Positions 1 through 8,479 of a stretch of DNA of 64,000 bases are shown here, piece by piece (the stretch's first letter is position 1; the number at the start of each line of letters is the position of its first letter). Source of the DNA: CAJCIY01 sp964245825. GTDB taxonomy: Bacteria; Actinomycetota; Actinomycetes; Mycobacteriales; CAJCIY01. The translations under genes and the position numbers were made by a program. The notes under the pieces are model-generated. The model was not told the DNA's origin, did not search any database, and was given only the letters and a program-made list of their open reading frames with translations. The DNA lies in assembly GCA_964245825.1 (NCBI GenBank), contig CAXTNT010000004.1, forward strand, positions 1 through 64,000, written 5' to 3'.

Positions 1-613
1 AGGGTGCGAACGATGTCGCGAGACACCCGCGAACTATGTCGCGAACTCAGACACCTCCGAGCGCACCTCCGAGCGCACCTCCGAGCGCACCTCCGAGCGC
101 ACCTCCGAGCGCACCCAGTTCTTGCAGGTCAGGGGCATGTTGGTCTGACCTGGGTTGAGACCCGGATGTTGCTCAGAGCCAACCTGGGAGCGAAGATCGT
201 TCGCGCGGGTGTTCGGGACTACACGGACGTGAGCGAACATCGGCGAATCCTCAGGTCTGCTCAGCCGCCGAGCAACCGACCCATGGCCTCCGCGGCAGCC
301 CGCGGTCCGGGCGTTCGGGTCGCCGCACTCGGATACACCCACAACCGGCGACCCGGGGTCAGCGACATCTAGGGATCCGCTGCGGTTGAATCCGGCGCTG
401 GTGTTTCAAGAGCTCGACGCTTTGGAATTGGAGCGGCGCCGTCAGCGCAGCCGCATTCACGTCGAGCTCGCGGTGCCACTGGATCTTGCGGAGACACCTC
501 CTGGCGCTCCACCCCGGCGAGAAGCTCAGCCTTCCTTGCCAACAGCCTCGCTGCGATGCTTACCCGGCACGGTTTGGGGGCACGGCATGTACACCCCGTC
601 TCGGAGGACCCTG
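1..613. other. non-coding stretch before the first gene
   Basis: I see no convincing gene here. Frames are open on both strands, but they are low in similarity to anything I recognise, and the longest plus-strand one is built largely from the tandem repeat described separately. A good ribosome-binding site (GGAGG, 603-607) lies at the right end and belongs to the esterase that starts at 614. Confidence 0.5.
52..111. repeat. 12-bp tandem repeat, five perfect copies
   Basis: The unit CACCTCCGAGCG is repeated five times without a mismatch (52-63, 64-75, 76-87, 88-99, 100-111), followed by a partial sixth copy CACC at 112-115. Because the unit is a multiple of three it would read as Leu-Arg-Ala-His repeats in one frame, but I see no start signal or codon pattern that argues for translation. 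Confidence 0.95.
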
Positions 614-2350
614 ATGTCCAGTCGCCGCCTGCCATTGCCGCTGGCGCTCGCGCTGCTCGCACTGTCAGCGATGTTTGTTGCCTCCCGCGGCGCCTCGGCA
701 GCCACCCAGAGTCCCCCGGTGGTCAAGACCACCAGCGGGACATTCCAGGGCACAGTTCCCGACACCAATGGGGTGGTGTCGTTCAAGGGCATCCCTTACG
801 CCGCCCCGCCGGTAGGTCCGCTTCGGTGGCGCTCTCCACAGCCGGTCACGGTCCTGCCGGGCATCCAGCCCGCCGTGAACTTCGGCAACGCCTGCTTAGC
901 CGCGCCGGGCCCGTTCGCCAACCTGCCCAACACGGCCAACGTCCCGCAGAGCGAAGACTGCCTGAACCTCAACGTCTGGACCCAGTCGATCAAGGGCACG
1001 TCGTCGACCGCCCAGCAGGGCGCTGCCCGTGCGGTTGCCAGCACTGCACCCCCAGCCTCCGCCGCGCCGCGGCCGGTCATGGTTTGGCTGCACGGTGGCG
1101 GCTTCCAGTTCGGCGCGTCCGCCGACCCGACCTACGACGGCGCGCTGCTCGCGGCGCGCGGCGTCGTCGTTGTCTCGCTGAACTACCGCCTCGGCGTGTT
1201 CGGCTTCCTCGCCAGTTCCGGTCTCGACGCAGAGTCAGGGACTTCCGGAGATTGGGGCCTCCAGGACCAACTCGCCGCCCTGCGGTGGGTTCAGCACAAT
1301 ATCTCTCGTTTCGGCGGAGATCCCTCGCAGGTCACCTTGTTCGGGGAGTCCGCCGGGGCACACGCGGTCGGAATGCTCATGTCCTCGCCGAAGGCAAAGG
1401 GCCTCTTCTCTCGCGCGATTATCGAGAGCGGCGCGTTGTGGGACACCGAACATGGCTCGATCGCCACGCACGCCGAGGCATTGGCCAGGGGCAATCAATT
1501 CGTCAGTAAATTCGCTGGCCAGGATCCTCGATCGATCCCTGCCGACGCCATCAATGCCCAAGCGCCGTGGGACGGCGTCTCCGATCCAACGCTGACGGCC
1601 TTCGCACCCAGCATCGACGGCAGCGTGCTCACCGATTCACCCGGCGACGTGTTCCTCAAGCACAAGCAGTTGCATATTCCCATTCTTGGTGGCTGGAACG
1701 GGGCGGAGTATTTCATCTTCGCCGGGCGAGCAATCCCCGCCGCCCCACCCCAAGTCTTTTACTCCGTGGCCAGCAACTTGTTCGGTCCGGCGTGCCTCGC
1801 ACAGTTCGAATCGCTTTATCCCCCGACCGACGACACGAACGCTCAGGCCTCGTCCTTCCAGCTGGACGGAGACATGGGCATCGCCGAGCAGACGTGGGAG
1901 ACACTCATGCGCCAAGCGGCCGTCGGTCCCAGTTACGCATACAATTTCACGTACACGTCAGCGTATTCACCGATGCCGATCCACACCGCCGAAGTCCCCT
2001 TCGTCTTCGGCACCCTGACGAAAGAGCTGGATGCACCGACGGCGACGCCGCAGGCAGGTGACAAGAAACTCTCGGCCATGATGATGTCGTACTGGACCAA
2101 CTTCGCCAAGCGAGGAAACCCCAACGGCGCCGGTCTTCCGACGTGGCCCATGATCGGTGCGGACGGTTCGCATGTCCTGACCCTGGACAGTCACCCGAGG
2201 GCCACATCGAATCCTGACCTCGCACGGTTCAGCTTCCTCGCGAGGTACCGCCAGAACGGACGACTGCCCCAGCAGTGGCGTGCGCTGGGTTCGCCCTACC
2301 TCGGCACCTACCAAGGGCCGGGGTGTCCGAGCGCGACAGCAAGCCACTGA
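614..2350 (+). CDS. secreted type B carboxylesterase
   Basis: A 578-residue protein of the type B carboxylesterase/lipase family (alpha/beta hydrolase), expected to hydrolyse carboxylic esters outside the cell. Visible motifs are the family signature EDCLNLNVW and the nucleophile elbow GESAGA, with the oxyanion-hole segment HGGGF upstream of it. The N-terminus has two arginines, a long hydrophobic run and an Ala-Ser-Ala type cleavage region, a typical signal peptide. The ATG at 614 was chosen over an open frame reaching back to 386 because GGAGG lies 6 nt upstream and because it puts the signal peptide at the terminus. Length fits the family (about 500-580). The substrate cannot be read from the sequence. 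The gene stands alone. Confidence 0.9.
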   Translation: MSSRRLPLPLALALLALSAMFVASRGASAATQSPPVVKTTSGTFQGTVPDTNGVVSFKGIPYAAPPVGPLRWRSPQPVTVLPGIQPAVNFGNACLAAPGPFANLPNTANVPQSEDCLNLNVWTQSIKGTSSTAQQGAARAVASTAPPASAAPRPVMVWLHGGGFQFGASADPTYDGALLAARGVVVVSLNYRLGVFGFLASSGLDAESGTSGDWGLQDQLAALRWVQHNISRFGGDPSQVTLFGESAGAHAVGMLMSSPKAKGLFSRAIIESGALWDTEHGSIATHAEALARGNQFVSKFAGQDPRSIPADAINAQAPWDGVSDPTLTAFAPSIDGSVLTDSPGDVFLKHKQLHIPILGGWNGAEYFIFAGRAIPAAPPQVFYSVASNLFGPACLAQFESLYPPTDDTNAQASSFQLDGDMGIAEQTWETLMRQAAVGPSYAYNFTYTSAYSPMPIHTAEVPFVFGTLTKELDAPTATPQAGDKKLSAMMMSYWTNFAKRGNPNGAGLPTWPMIGADGSHVLTLDSHPRATSNPDLARFSFLARYRQNGRLPQQWRALGSPYLGTYQGPGCPSATASH

Positions 2351-2560
2351 GGGCCTGAGCAACGGGTCAAGGGCCGCTCGCCCGCCGAGCGCCTGCGACG
2401 AGTCCGCGGTACTTCGTCCGCTTCTAGGCCGCCTCGACTTCCCGCCGACGAAGCCCTCGCCGGCTGGCTGCGCTGATGTTCGTTACGGTTCCAGCGCCCG
2501 ACGCCGAAGAACAAGCATGAGCAAGACAGCCGCCGGCGGCGCCCGACCCGGTGCGGGGCC

Positions 2561-4297
2561 GTGAGCGCAGACACCCCGCGCCCCGCGCCCGCGACCGCCG
2601 AGAAGGGTCGGCCGGCCGCGGACTCGCCCGTTCTCCAGTCCCAGGTCCCGGCGGCAGCGGCGGTTGCTTCCTTCCCGCACGGCACCGTGTTCGTCGTAGG
2701 TCATGACTTGCGGTACACCCATGTCGGGGGCGAGCACCTCACCTCACTGGGCCGGGATCGGCTCGAGTACGTGGGTCGGACCGTGTACGAGATGTTCGAC
2801 GAGGCCGCGGCAGCCGTCCGCGTACCTGCCTACCGCCGCGCCCTCGCGGGCGAGAACGTGGTCATCGACGCACCGCTCAACGACGACCGCGTCCTGGAGA
2901 TGCACCTCTCGCCCTTGCTCGGCGCCGACGGCGCCGTCGAGGGCGCCATCGGCTACACCCTCGACGTCACCGAGCTTCGACGCGGTGCTCAGACGCTGCG
3001 CGACTCCCAGGAGCAGTTTCGGCTGGCGTTCGAGAAGGCTCCGATCGGCATGGCTCTGGCCGGGACGGACGGCACTCTGTTCCGCTGCAACCCGGCCCTC
3101 GGCGCCATCTTCGGCGTGGAGGAGAGCTCGTTGGTCGGCGTGACGTTGCTCAGCCTGACGCACCCCGCCGACGCTTCCGCGTACCTGCGCGGTGTCCGGG
3201 ATCTGTTCGAGGGGAGGCAGGAGACCTTCCAGACCGAGCTCCGCTACCGCCGCCCGGCCGGCGGGCCGGATGTGTGGGCCCTGTTGGTGTGCACCCTGGT
3301 CCGTACCGCCCACGAGCGTCCCCTGCACCTGATGGCCCAGATCAGCGATGTCACCCAACGCCGCGAGGCTCAGGATGCCGCTGCCGCGGGTCATGCCTTC
3401 CAGGAAGCCGTCCTGAGCGCCTCTCCCGACGTCATCTACGTTCGCGAGGTCGGCAGCGCAGAGAACGTGTGGACCAGCCGGTCGGTGCTCGACATGCTGG
3501 GATACACGGCGGAGCAGATCACCGAGCTGGGCCCCAGCGTGTACGACCGGCTCATCCCGGAGAGCGACCGGGCGCGGTTCGATGCGGCCTGGGTGGCCGC
3601 CGAGGACCTCGAGGACGGGCAGATCATCCAGCTCCGGCACCGTGCCCTGCACTCCGATGGCTCCTACCGCTGGGTGTCGCGGCGACTGACCCCGTTCCTG
3701 CGCGACGCCGACGGACGGGTCCGACAGATCCTGGGCGTGTCCCGGGACGTGACCGACACCGTGGTCGCCCAGGAGCGGCTGGAGCACACCGCGTTGCACG
3801 ACGAGCTCACGGGACTGCCGAACCGCAGACTCGTGCACGACCGGCTCGGGCAGATCCTGAGGTCCCGGACATCCCGCGCGGCAGTGCTCTACTGCGACCT
3901 CGACGGCTTCAAGCAGGTCAACGACCGTCACGGCCACGACGCCGGGGACATGGTTCTGGTGGAGTCCGCCGCACGGCTCCGCTCGGCAGTACGGGACACC
4001 GACACCGTCGGCCGCCTCGGCGGTGACGAGTTCGTCGTCGTGCTGCACGTCGAGCGGGACGAGGACGCAGGCCGGCTCGCCACCGACGTCGCGGACCGCA
4101 TCCAGGCCGCGCTCCGCCTACCGCTGCAGGTGCACGGGGCCACCGTCGGAGTCACGGCCAGCATCGGCATCGCCATCCCGGCTGCGCACGACGTCGTCAG
4201 CGACGTGCTGCGGCGAGCCGACCAGGCGATGTACCAGGCGAAGGACGGGGGCAGAGACCAGCATGTGACGTTCGGCCGCCCGGCGGCCCGCAGCTGA
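2561..4297 (+). CDS. multi-PAS diguanylate cyclase
   Basis: A 578-residue cytosolic sensor enzyme predicted to make cyclic di-GMP. The first 400 or so residues hold three PAS/PAC-type sensor units (roughly 30-140, 150-270 and 280-400), and the C-terminal 170 residues are a GGDEF domain. The catalytic signature GGDEF is intact at about 487-491, and an RDTD motif lies exactly five residues before it, the position of the inhibitory I-site, so product feedback inhibition is likely. There is no EAL domain and no membrane segment. The GTG at 2561 is the start of the open frame; no strong Shine-Dalgarno sequence is visible, so the exact start is uncertain. It is the first of two c-di-GMP proteins in the window. 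Confidence 0.9.
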   Translation: MSADTPRPAPATAEKGRPAADSPVLQSQVPAAAAVASFPHGTVFVVGHDLRYTHVGGEHLTSLGRDRLEYVGRTVYEMFDEAAAAVRVPAYRRALAGENVVIDAPLNDDRVLEMHLSPLLGADGAVEGAIGYTLDVTELRRGAQTLRDSQEQFRLAFEKAPIGMALAGTDGTLFRCNPALGAIFGVEESSLVGVTLLSLTHPADASAYLRGVRDLFEGRQETFQTELRYRRPAGGPDVWALLVCTLVRTAHERPLHLMAQISDVTQRREAQDAAAAGHAFQEAVLSASPDVIYVREVGSAENVWTSRSVLDMLGYTAEQITELGPSVYDRLIPESDRARFDAAWVAAEDLEDGQIIQLRHRALHSDGSYRWVSRRLTPFLRDADGRVRQILGVSRDVTDTVVAQERLEHTALHDELTGLPNRRLVHDRLGQILRSRTSRAAVLYCDLDGFKQVNDRHGHDAGDMVLVESAARLRSAVRDTDTVGRLGGDEFVVVLHVERDEDAGRLATDVADRIQAALRLPLQVHGATVGVTASIGIAIPAAHDVVSDVLRRADQAMYQAKDGGRDQHVTFGRPAARS

Positions 4298-4458
4298 CGG
4301 CGAACGACTGTGCGAGAACGTGGAGTCGTGACGCACGGAGAACGAGCACAAAGCTCTGCACCCGTGGGACTTGCCAACACGAATTGCGTCAGCGCCGGGT
4401 ACGATGTTGGCGAGCAAGTCCGAGCGGAGCAGTATGCGACGCCTAGAATAGGTTGAGG

Positions 4459-5244
4459 ATGACAGAGCCAGCAACAAGCCGACAGAATGAGCAGGTCGAG
4501 CCTGACCTGCCATTTCATGCTTTAGTGGTTTCTGAGTCAGATTTATCCTTGGAGCCGGGCACTCCGCGTAGAGCCTGGATGGACGGCACTGACCGACAGT
4601 TTGCCAACCGCTGCCTCCCGATGCTGATGGCGAACTCTTCCGGCTGGATGGTCGTGAGCGGCGTTGAGACCAGGGCTACCTGGGACGGCTCGGACGCGAA
4701 GAGTGGCCTGAGGATCAGATATCGTTCACCGAACGGCGCGCCGGGATCTGCCCAGAGCCACTTTGGCGGCGGCATCATCACCTGGACATTGCCGTGGCTG
4801 TTCAGAACTCCGCCCGGCTGGGATCTCCTCGTTCGAGGACCGAGCAACCAACCTGTTAAGGGCGCCTTCCCTTGTGAGGGTCTGGTCGAGACCGACTGGA
4901 CCAGCTCGACATTCACGATGAACTGGCTGCTTACGCACCCTGACGAAGAAGTCGTGTTTCCGGCCGGGCAGCCTATTTGCATGATCCTGCCTCAGCAGAG
5001 GTTTGCACTGGAGAAATTCGCTCCGCAGCTGCGAGTCATGCCGAGTGGCTCGGACGAGGAAGCCAGCTATCTGGCCTGGGCGGCCAGCCGAGCCGAGTTC
5101 ATCCGCAATCTCGGGGCGACCGACGCCACGCGCGGCGACTGGCAGCGCGACTACTTCCTGGGCAGCGAGCCGGCGGCACGGCAAGCGGGGCATCGGCGCA
5201 ATCGCCGGTTGCGGCCCTTCCACGGCATCGCTCAGCGAGGATAG
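4459..5244 (+). CDS. DUF6065 family protein
   Basis: A 261-residue soluble protein that I match to the DUF6065 family from memory of its conserved blocks: an N-terminal WMDGTDRQFANRCLP stretch, a central SHFGGGIITWTLP segment, then FRTPPG, a VRGPSN block, VETDW and FTMNW. The biochemical role of the family is unknown to me. The ATG at 4459 is preceded immediately by GAGG and by an in-frame TTG at 4453. A TAGAAT box at 4444-4449 could be a -10 element, which would make the transcript nearly leaderless. There are no signal peptide or membrane segments. Downstream lie only gene remnants, so the gene appears to be isolated. Confidence 0.7.
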   Translation: MTEPATSRQNEQVEPDLPFHALVVSESDLSLEPGTPRRAWMDGTDRQFANRCLPMLMANSSGWMVVSGVETRATWDGSDAKSGLRIRYRSPNGAPGSAQSHFGGGIITWTLPWLFRTPPGWDLLVRGPSNQPVKGAFPCEGLVETDWTSSTFTMNWLLTHPDEEVVFPAGQPICMILPQQRFALEKFAPQLRVMPSGSDEEASYLAWAASRAEFIRNLGATDATRGDWQRDYFLGSEPAARQAGHRRNRRLRPFHGIAQRG

Positions 5245-5272
5245 AGCGCGCCGGGGTCGGAGGGGCCCCTGG

Positions 5273-5457
5273 TCACGGCTCGGCTCTCTTGCCGCGCGCG
5301 GGCGCGGTGGTACGGAGCTGGGCGGAGGCCACGAGCGCGTCCAGGAAGTCGGGGTAGGGCACGCCGGCGGCGGCAAACATGCGGGGTACCCGCGACCGCT
5401 CGGTGAGCCCCGGGGTCGGGTTGACCTCGTTGAGGACGAGACCGCCGTCGGTCGCCG
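5273..5457 (-). pseudogene. 3' remnant of a D-alanine-D-alanine ligase-like gene
   Basis: Read on the minus strand, this frame encodes the C-terminal end of an ATP-grasp ligase of the Ddl type. The recognisable blocks are GGLVLNEVNPTPGLT, the metal/ATP-binding EVNxxPG region, followed by AAAGVPYPDFLDALV, and then a stop at 5273-5275. The remaining four-fifths of the gene are missing: just beyond about 5457 the sequence becomes a histidine kinase fragment on the other strand. Only about 60 codons survive and no start codon is available, so I treat it as a relic. Which Ddl paralogue it came from cannot be told. Confidence 0.7.
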
Positions 5458-5682
5458 TCGCTCTCGGTGGCCAACAGCGGCCCGGTGGTCGCGGCCAGCG
5501 CCGTACCCTCGCTGTTCGAGCCGTTCCGGCGCGGGCGTGGCGAACGGCTCGATGCCCGTGACGGCAGCGGTCTCGGGCTCACCATCGTCCGGTCGATCGC
5601 CGTGGCTCACGGCGCGAGCGTCATCGCGGTGCCGGGTCCGGACGGCGGTCTCACCGTGACCGTCAGCCTGCCGGCGCCGTGA
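5458..5682 (+). pseudogene. 3' remnant of a sensor histidine kinase
   Basis: About 74 codons encode the end of an HATPase_c domain: a VANSGPVV block, LFEPFRRG (F box), GSGLGLTIVRSI (the glycine-rich G2 box) and a terminal GGLTVTVSLP, which are the last ATP-binding elements of a two-component sensor kinase. The sensor, dimerisation and phospho-acceptor His regions are absent. The upstream edge abuts, head to head, the ligase remnant at 5273-5457. A GTG at 5467 could in principle start a 71-residue peptide, but a functional kinase is not possible. No response regulator is adjacent. Confidence 0.75.
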
Positions 5683-5811
5683 TCCGGCCCCCGTCAGATC
5701 AAACAGAGCGGGCGTCGGCGCGGACCGCTCGTGGTGCGCGAAGCGGGTCCGTGAGGGCCGTGTCCACGGCGGCGGTACGTTTCCGGGCGTCCGGACTCAG
5801 AAAGGACGTCC

Positions 5812-6705
5812 ATGACGCGCGTTGTGAGCACCGTGCTGTCGGAGCGGGCCTTCCTGGAGTGTCCGCGCTGGCACGACCGCCGCATCTGGGCGGTGGACTT
5901 CTACGCCCACGAGGTGCTGTCCTGTGCCGAGGACGGCACCGACCTGCGGGTCGAGGCGGAGGTGCCCGGCCAGCCCTCGGGACTGGGGTGGTTGCCCGAC
6001 GGGCGCATGCTGGTCGTGTCGATGCGCGATGCCGTGCTGCTACGCCGGGAACCGGACGGGTCGCTGGTGGTGCATGCACAGCTGGGCGGGCACGTCGATG
6101 GCCACCCCAACGACATGGTGGTCGACAGGCTCGGTCGGGCGTACGTCGGGAACTTCGGTTTCGACCTCATGTCGGGTGGCTCCATCGCACCGACAGATCT
6201 GCTCCGAGTCGACCCGGACGGGACGGTGACCCATGTCGCGAGCGACCTCTGGTTCCCGAACGGGAGCGTCATCACCGATGACGATGTGCTCTTGGTCGAC
6301 GAGACGTTCGGCAACCGGGTCAGCGCCTTCGACATCGCACCGGACGGATCGCTGGTCAACCGGCGAGTGTGGGCCGAGTTCGGCCGCATACCCGAGACAC
6401 GGGTGGTCGCCGAGGCGCTGCCCGAGCTGGTGGTGGCTGCCGACGGCTGCTGTCTGGACGCGGAAGGTGCGATGTGGATCGCCGACGCCGCGCACGGCCG
6501 CGTGATCCGCGTCCAGGAGGGAGGCGCGATCCTCGAGGAGATCACCGTCGGCGCGGGCCTGTTCGCCTGCATGCTCGGCGGTGCCGACGGCCGTACGCTG
6601 TTCCTCTGCGCCGCACCCGACTTCGACGAGAACGCCCGCAGCAACGCGCGCGAGGCACAACTGCTGTCGACGCGGGTCGAGGTCGCCGGCGCCGGCCGGC
6701 CCTAG
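5812..6705 (+). CDS. SMP-30/gluconolactonase family protein
   Basis: A 297-residue six-bladed beta-propeller of the SMP-30/gluconolactonase/LRE family, probably a soluble lactonase or related hydrolase that uses a divalent metal. The expected features are present: an early Glu in LECPRWHD, a HPNDMVVD block, WFPNGSV, VDETFGN and a C-terminal DAEGAMWIADA, which carry the Glu/Asn/Asp metal ligands known for the family. Length is typical. The ATG at 5812 has AGAAAGGA about 6 nt upstream. No neighbouring sugar genes are present, so the physiological lactone is unknown. Confidence 0.85.
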   Translation: MTRVVSTVLSERAFLECPRWHDRRIWAVDFYAHEVLSCAEDGTDLRVEAEVPGQPSGLGWLPDGRMLVVSMRDAVLLRREPDGSLVVHAQLGGHVDGHPNDMVVDRLGRAYVGNFGFDLMSGGSIAPTDLLRVDPDGTVTHVASDLWFPNGSVITDDDVLLVDETFGNRVSAFDIAPDGSLVNRRVWAEFGRIPETRVVAEALPELVVAADGCCLDAEGAMWIADAAHGRVIRVQEGGAILEEITVGAGLFACMLGGADGRTLFLCAAPDFDENARSNAREAQLLSTRVEVAGAGRP

Positions 6706-6707
6706 CA

Positions 6708-7037
6708 CTAGCGAGGCGTGCCCTGGGCGGGGGGAGATCGGCCCCTGGCCGAGTACGTGCGCCGGCCCACCCTGGGGGTCGATCGCTCGGTGTCGATGCC
6801 GCCGCCAGGGATGGCTTCGTGGGGGCTGAGCCCGTCGCTGTCGGCCGCCCCTGTGCCACGACGGCTCGGCGGCCCATCGCTGGCGCCGACTGTGATCCCA
6901 CAACGGCTCGGCGGCCCATCACTGGCGCCGACTGTGAGCTGGCCGATGATGTCCGTGAACTCCACCAGAAGCAGTTCGTCATCGCTCAGCACGATGCTCA
7001 GGAAATCGTCGGAGGTGTGCTGATCGCAGGTTGCCAT
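6708..7037 (-). CDS. small hypothetical protein downstream of hsp20
   Basis: A 109-residue protein without a family I recognise. It starts only 8 nt after the Hsp20 stop, and the stop codon itself is part of an AGGAG ribosome-binding site 5 nt before the ATG, which argues that the two are one operon. The first 40 residues are acidic and hydrophobic (SDDFLSIVLSDDELLLVEF); the remainder is Gly/Ser/Pro/Arg-rich and contains two copies of TVGASDGPPSR, encoded by a DNA direct repeat. The C-terminal half looks disordered, and the end of the frame runs to within 3 bp of the SMP-30 stop. The N-terminal part is the more believable coding stretch. Confidence 0.5.
   Translation of the reverse strand: MATCDQHTSDDFLSIVLSDDELLLVEFTDIIGQLTVGASDGPPSRCGITVGASDGPPSRRGTGAADSDGLSPHEAIPGGGIDTERSTPRVGRRTYSARGRSPPAQGTPR
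6861..6937. repeat. 35-bp direct repeat, period 42
   Basis: Two near-identical 35-bp copies (6861-6895 and 6903-6937) beginning ACGGCTCGGCGGCCCATC differ at one base and are separated by 7 bp. The 42-bp period preserves the reading frame of the minus-strand hypothetical gene in which it lies. Confidence 0.9.
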
Positions 7038-7045
7038 CTCGGCTC

Positions 7046-7468
7046 CTACGCGTTGATGGTCTGCCGGTCGCTCGACCGCATGTCGATGCTTATCTTGCGC
7101 GGCTTCGCCCTCTCGGCGACAGGGATCTTGAGGGTCAGGACGCCCTCCTCGTAGCTGGCCGCCACCCTGTCGACGTCGAGGTTGTCGCCGAGGATCAACT
7201 GGCGGCTGAACACGCCCCGTGGCCGCTCCGCGGCGAGCATCTCGTCGGCGACGTTCAGCAGGCGGCGCTCGGCCTTCACGGTGAGGACGTTGCGCTCCAC
7301 GTCGAGCTCGATCGAACCCGGATCCGCCCCCGGGAGGTCGAACTGGACGGTGAACTCGTCCCCGTCGCGCCAGGCATCCATCGGCATGGCTGCCGGCCGG
7401 GCGGAAGTCCCGAACACCTGCTGGGCGAGGCGGTCGAGGTCGCGGAACGGGTCGGTGTGCATCAGCAT
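7046..7468 (-). CDS. Hsp20/alpha-crystallin family small heat shock protein
   Basis: A 140-residue ATP-independent holdase. The alpha-crystallin domain spans roughly residues 25-120, recognisable from DEFTVQFDLPGADPGSIEL, the strand NVLTVKAER, a GVFSRQL block and YEEGVLTLKIPVAE, where the IPV is the conserved C-terminal oligomerisation motif. The short N-terminus begins MLMHTDPFRDLDRL. The ATG at 7468 was chosen because GGAGG sits 8 nt upstream; a second ATG two codons later is possible. A 12-bp perfect palindrome lies 38 nt upstream and could control stress induction. The gene is followed at 8 nt by a small hypothetical gene. Confidence 0.92.
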   Translation of the reverse strand: MLMHTDPFRDLDRLAQQVFGTSARPAAMPMDAWRDGDEFTVQFDLPGADPGSIELDVERNVLTVKAERRLLNVADEMLAAERPRGVFSRQLILGDNLDVDRVAASYEEGVLTLKIPVAERAKPRKISIDMRSSDRQTINA

Positions 7469-7505
7469 CACATCCACCTCCGTCGCTAGAACGCTGATGT
7501 CCCTA

Positions 7506-7532
7506 GCCGCAGATCGACCGTCGATCTGCGGC
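7506..7532 (-). promoter_or_regulatory. 12-bp perfect inverted repeat upstream of hsp20
   Basis: GCCGCAGATCGA (7506-7517) and its exact complement TCGATCTGCGGC (7521-7532) are separated by three bases. The site lies 38 nt before the hsp20 start codon, in the space between the divergent hsp20 and hemerythrin genes. It has the shape of a dimeric repressor operator. It does not match the CIRCE or HAIR elements usual for heat-shock genes. A terminator is less likely because no convergent gene ends here. Confidence 0.7.
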
Positions 7533-7899
7533 CGTCGTTGCCTCTCCGATATACCAAATCCGCTGCGCCACTGCAAGTTTTGGCGGCAAGGCCGCCGTCG
7601 CCGTCGCCGCCGCCGCCGTCGTCGCTCCCCCGCCGCCGCCGCTCCCGCTTCCGCCCCCTCGGCCGCCCCGCGTCGGCCCACGGAGTTGGGTCGGCGTGTT
7701 GTCGCGGCGCGCCGAGGGCGGCCGGCAATATAGGCACCCAACGCAGCCGCGAGCAGCGGCCGGGACGGAGCGCAGCAGGGGGGCGGGTACGCGACCGGTG
7801 CGGTGGCGGGCGGCCGGCGAGAAACTGCTCGCTGCCGGCAGCCGCAGGGGCGTTTATCCCGGATCCCCGCTGGTACACCGGCCGGAGAGCCTGCCGTTG
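7533..7899. other. intergenic region with GCC/GTC triplet run
   Basis: There is no recognisable gene between the hsp20 operator and the hemerythrin gene. From about 7588 to 7640 the sequence is a run of GCC, GTC and CGC triplets of low complexity. This creates open frames on both strands but no believable protein. The right end carries the hemerythrin ribosome-binding site. Confidence 0.6.
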
Positions 7900-7910
7900 A
7901 AGGAGAGACG

Positions 7911-8411
7911 ATGTCCACTGACGCGATCGTGCTGTTGAAGGCGGAGCACAAGGAACTCAAGGGCGTCTTCACTCAGTTCGAGAAGGCAGGCGAGCGGGCC
8001 ACGAAGACCAAGGGGAAGCTGGTCGGCAGCATGATCGAGCTGCTGACCGTGCACACGTACCTCGAGAACGAGGTCATGTATCCCGAGGTGCGGCGACTTC
8101 TGCCCGAGCTCGAGGACGACATCCTCGAGTCGTACGAGGAGCACCACGTGGTCGATCTGCTGGTCGTCGAGTTGGCCGCGATGAGCCCCGATGCCGAGCG
8201 CTTCGACGCGAAGACGACCGTCCTGATCGAGATCGTGACCCATCACATCGAGGAAGAGGAAAAGGACTGGTTTCCACAGGTACGGGCCGGGCTGGGGCGC
8301 AAGCAGCTGGCAGAGCTGGGCGACCGGATGGCCGCGCTGAAGAAGTCGGCGCCGCGGAGCCCGGCTCAGCCCAGCGCCGTGAAGAAGACGATCGACGCCG
8401 TCCTGCGGTGA
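7911..8411 (+). CDS. hemerythrin HHE domain protein
   Basis: A 166-residue four-helix protein with the hemerythrin metal-ligand pattern: an early His in KAEHKEL, HTYLENEVMYP (H-x3-E), EEHHVVD and HHIEEEEKDWFP (H-x4-E). Such proteins bind a di-iron centre and are linked to oxygen, nitric oxide or iron sensing and storage. The last 35 residues are a basic, Ala/Pro/Lys-rich tail. The ATG at 7911 follows AAGGAGAG at the right distance. It is divergent from hsp20 across a shared control region, which hints at a common stress response. Confidence 0.88.
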   Translation: MSTDAIVLLKAEHKELKGVFTQFEKAGERATKTKGKLVGSMIELLTVHTYLENEVMYPEVRRLLPELEDDILESYEEHHVVDLLVVELAAMSPDAERFDAKTTVLIEIVTHHIEEEEKDWFPQVRAGLGRKQLAELGDRMAALKKSAPRSPAQPSAVKKTIDAVLR

Positions 8412-8479
8412 ACCCGCCGCCGGCAGTGGGCCCGGTAGCGACGGCCGCTCAGGATGCTCACCGTGCGGGCTCCGCGCAG

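Noticed and set aside
4..372. Open frame with Leu-Arg-Ala-His repeats as a repeat protein
   Set aside because: The repeat is explained by the 12-bp tandem DNA unit; there is no ribosome site, and the remainder has no recognisable domain.
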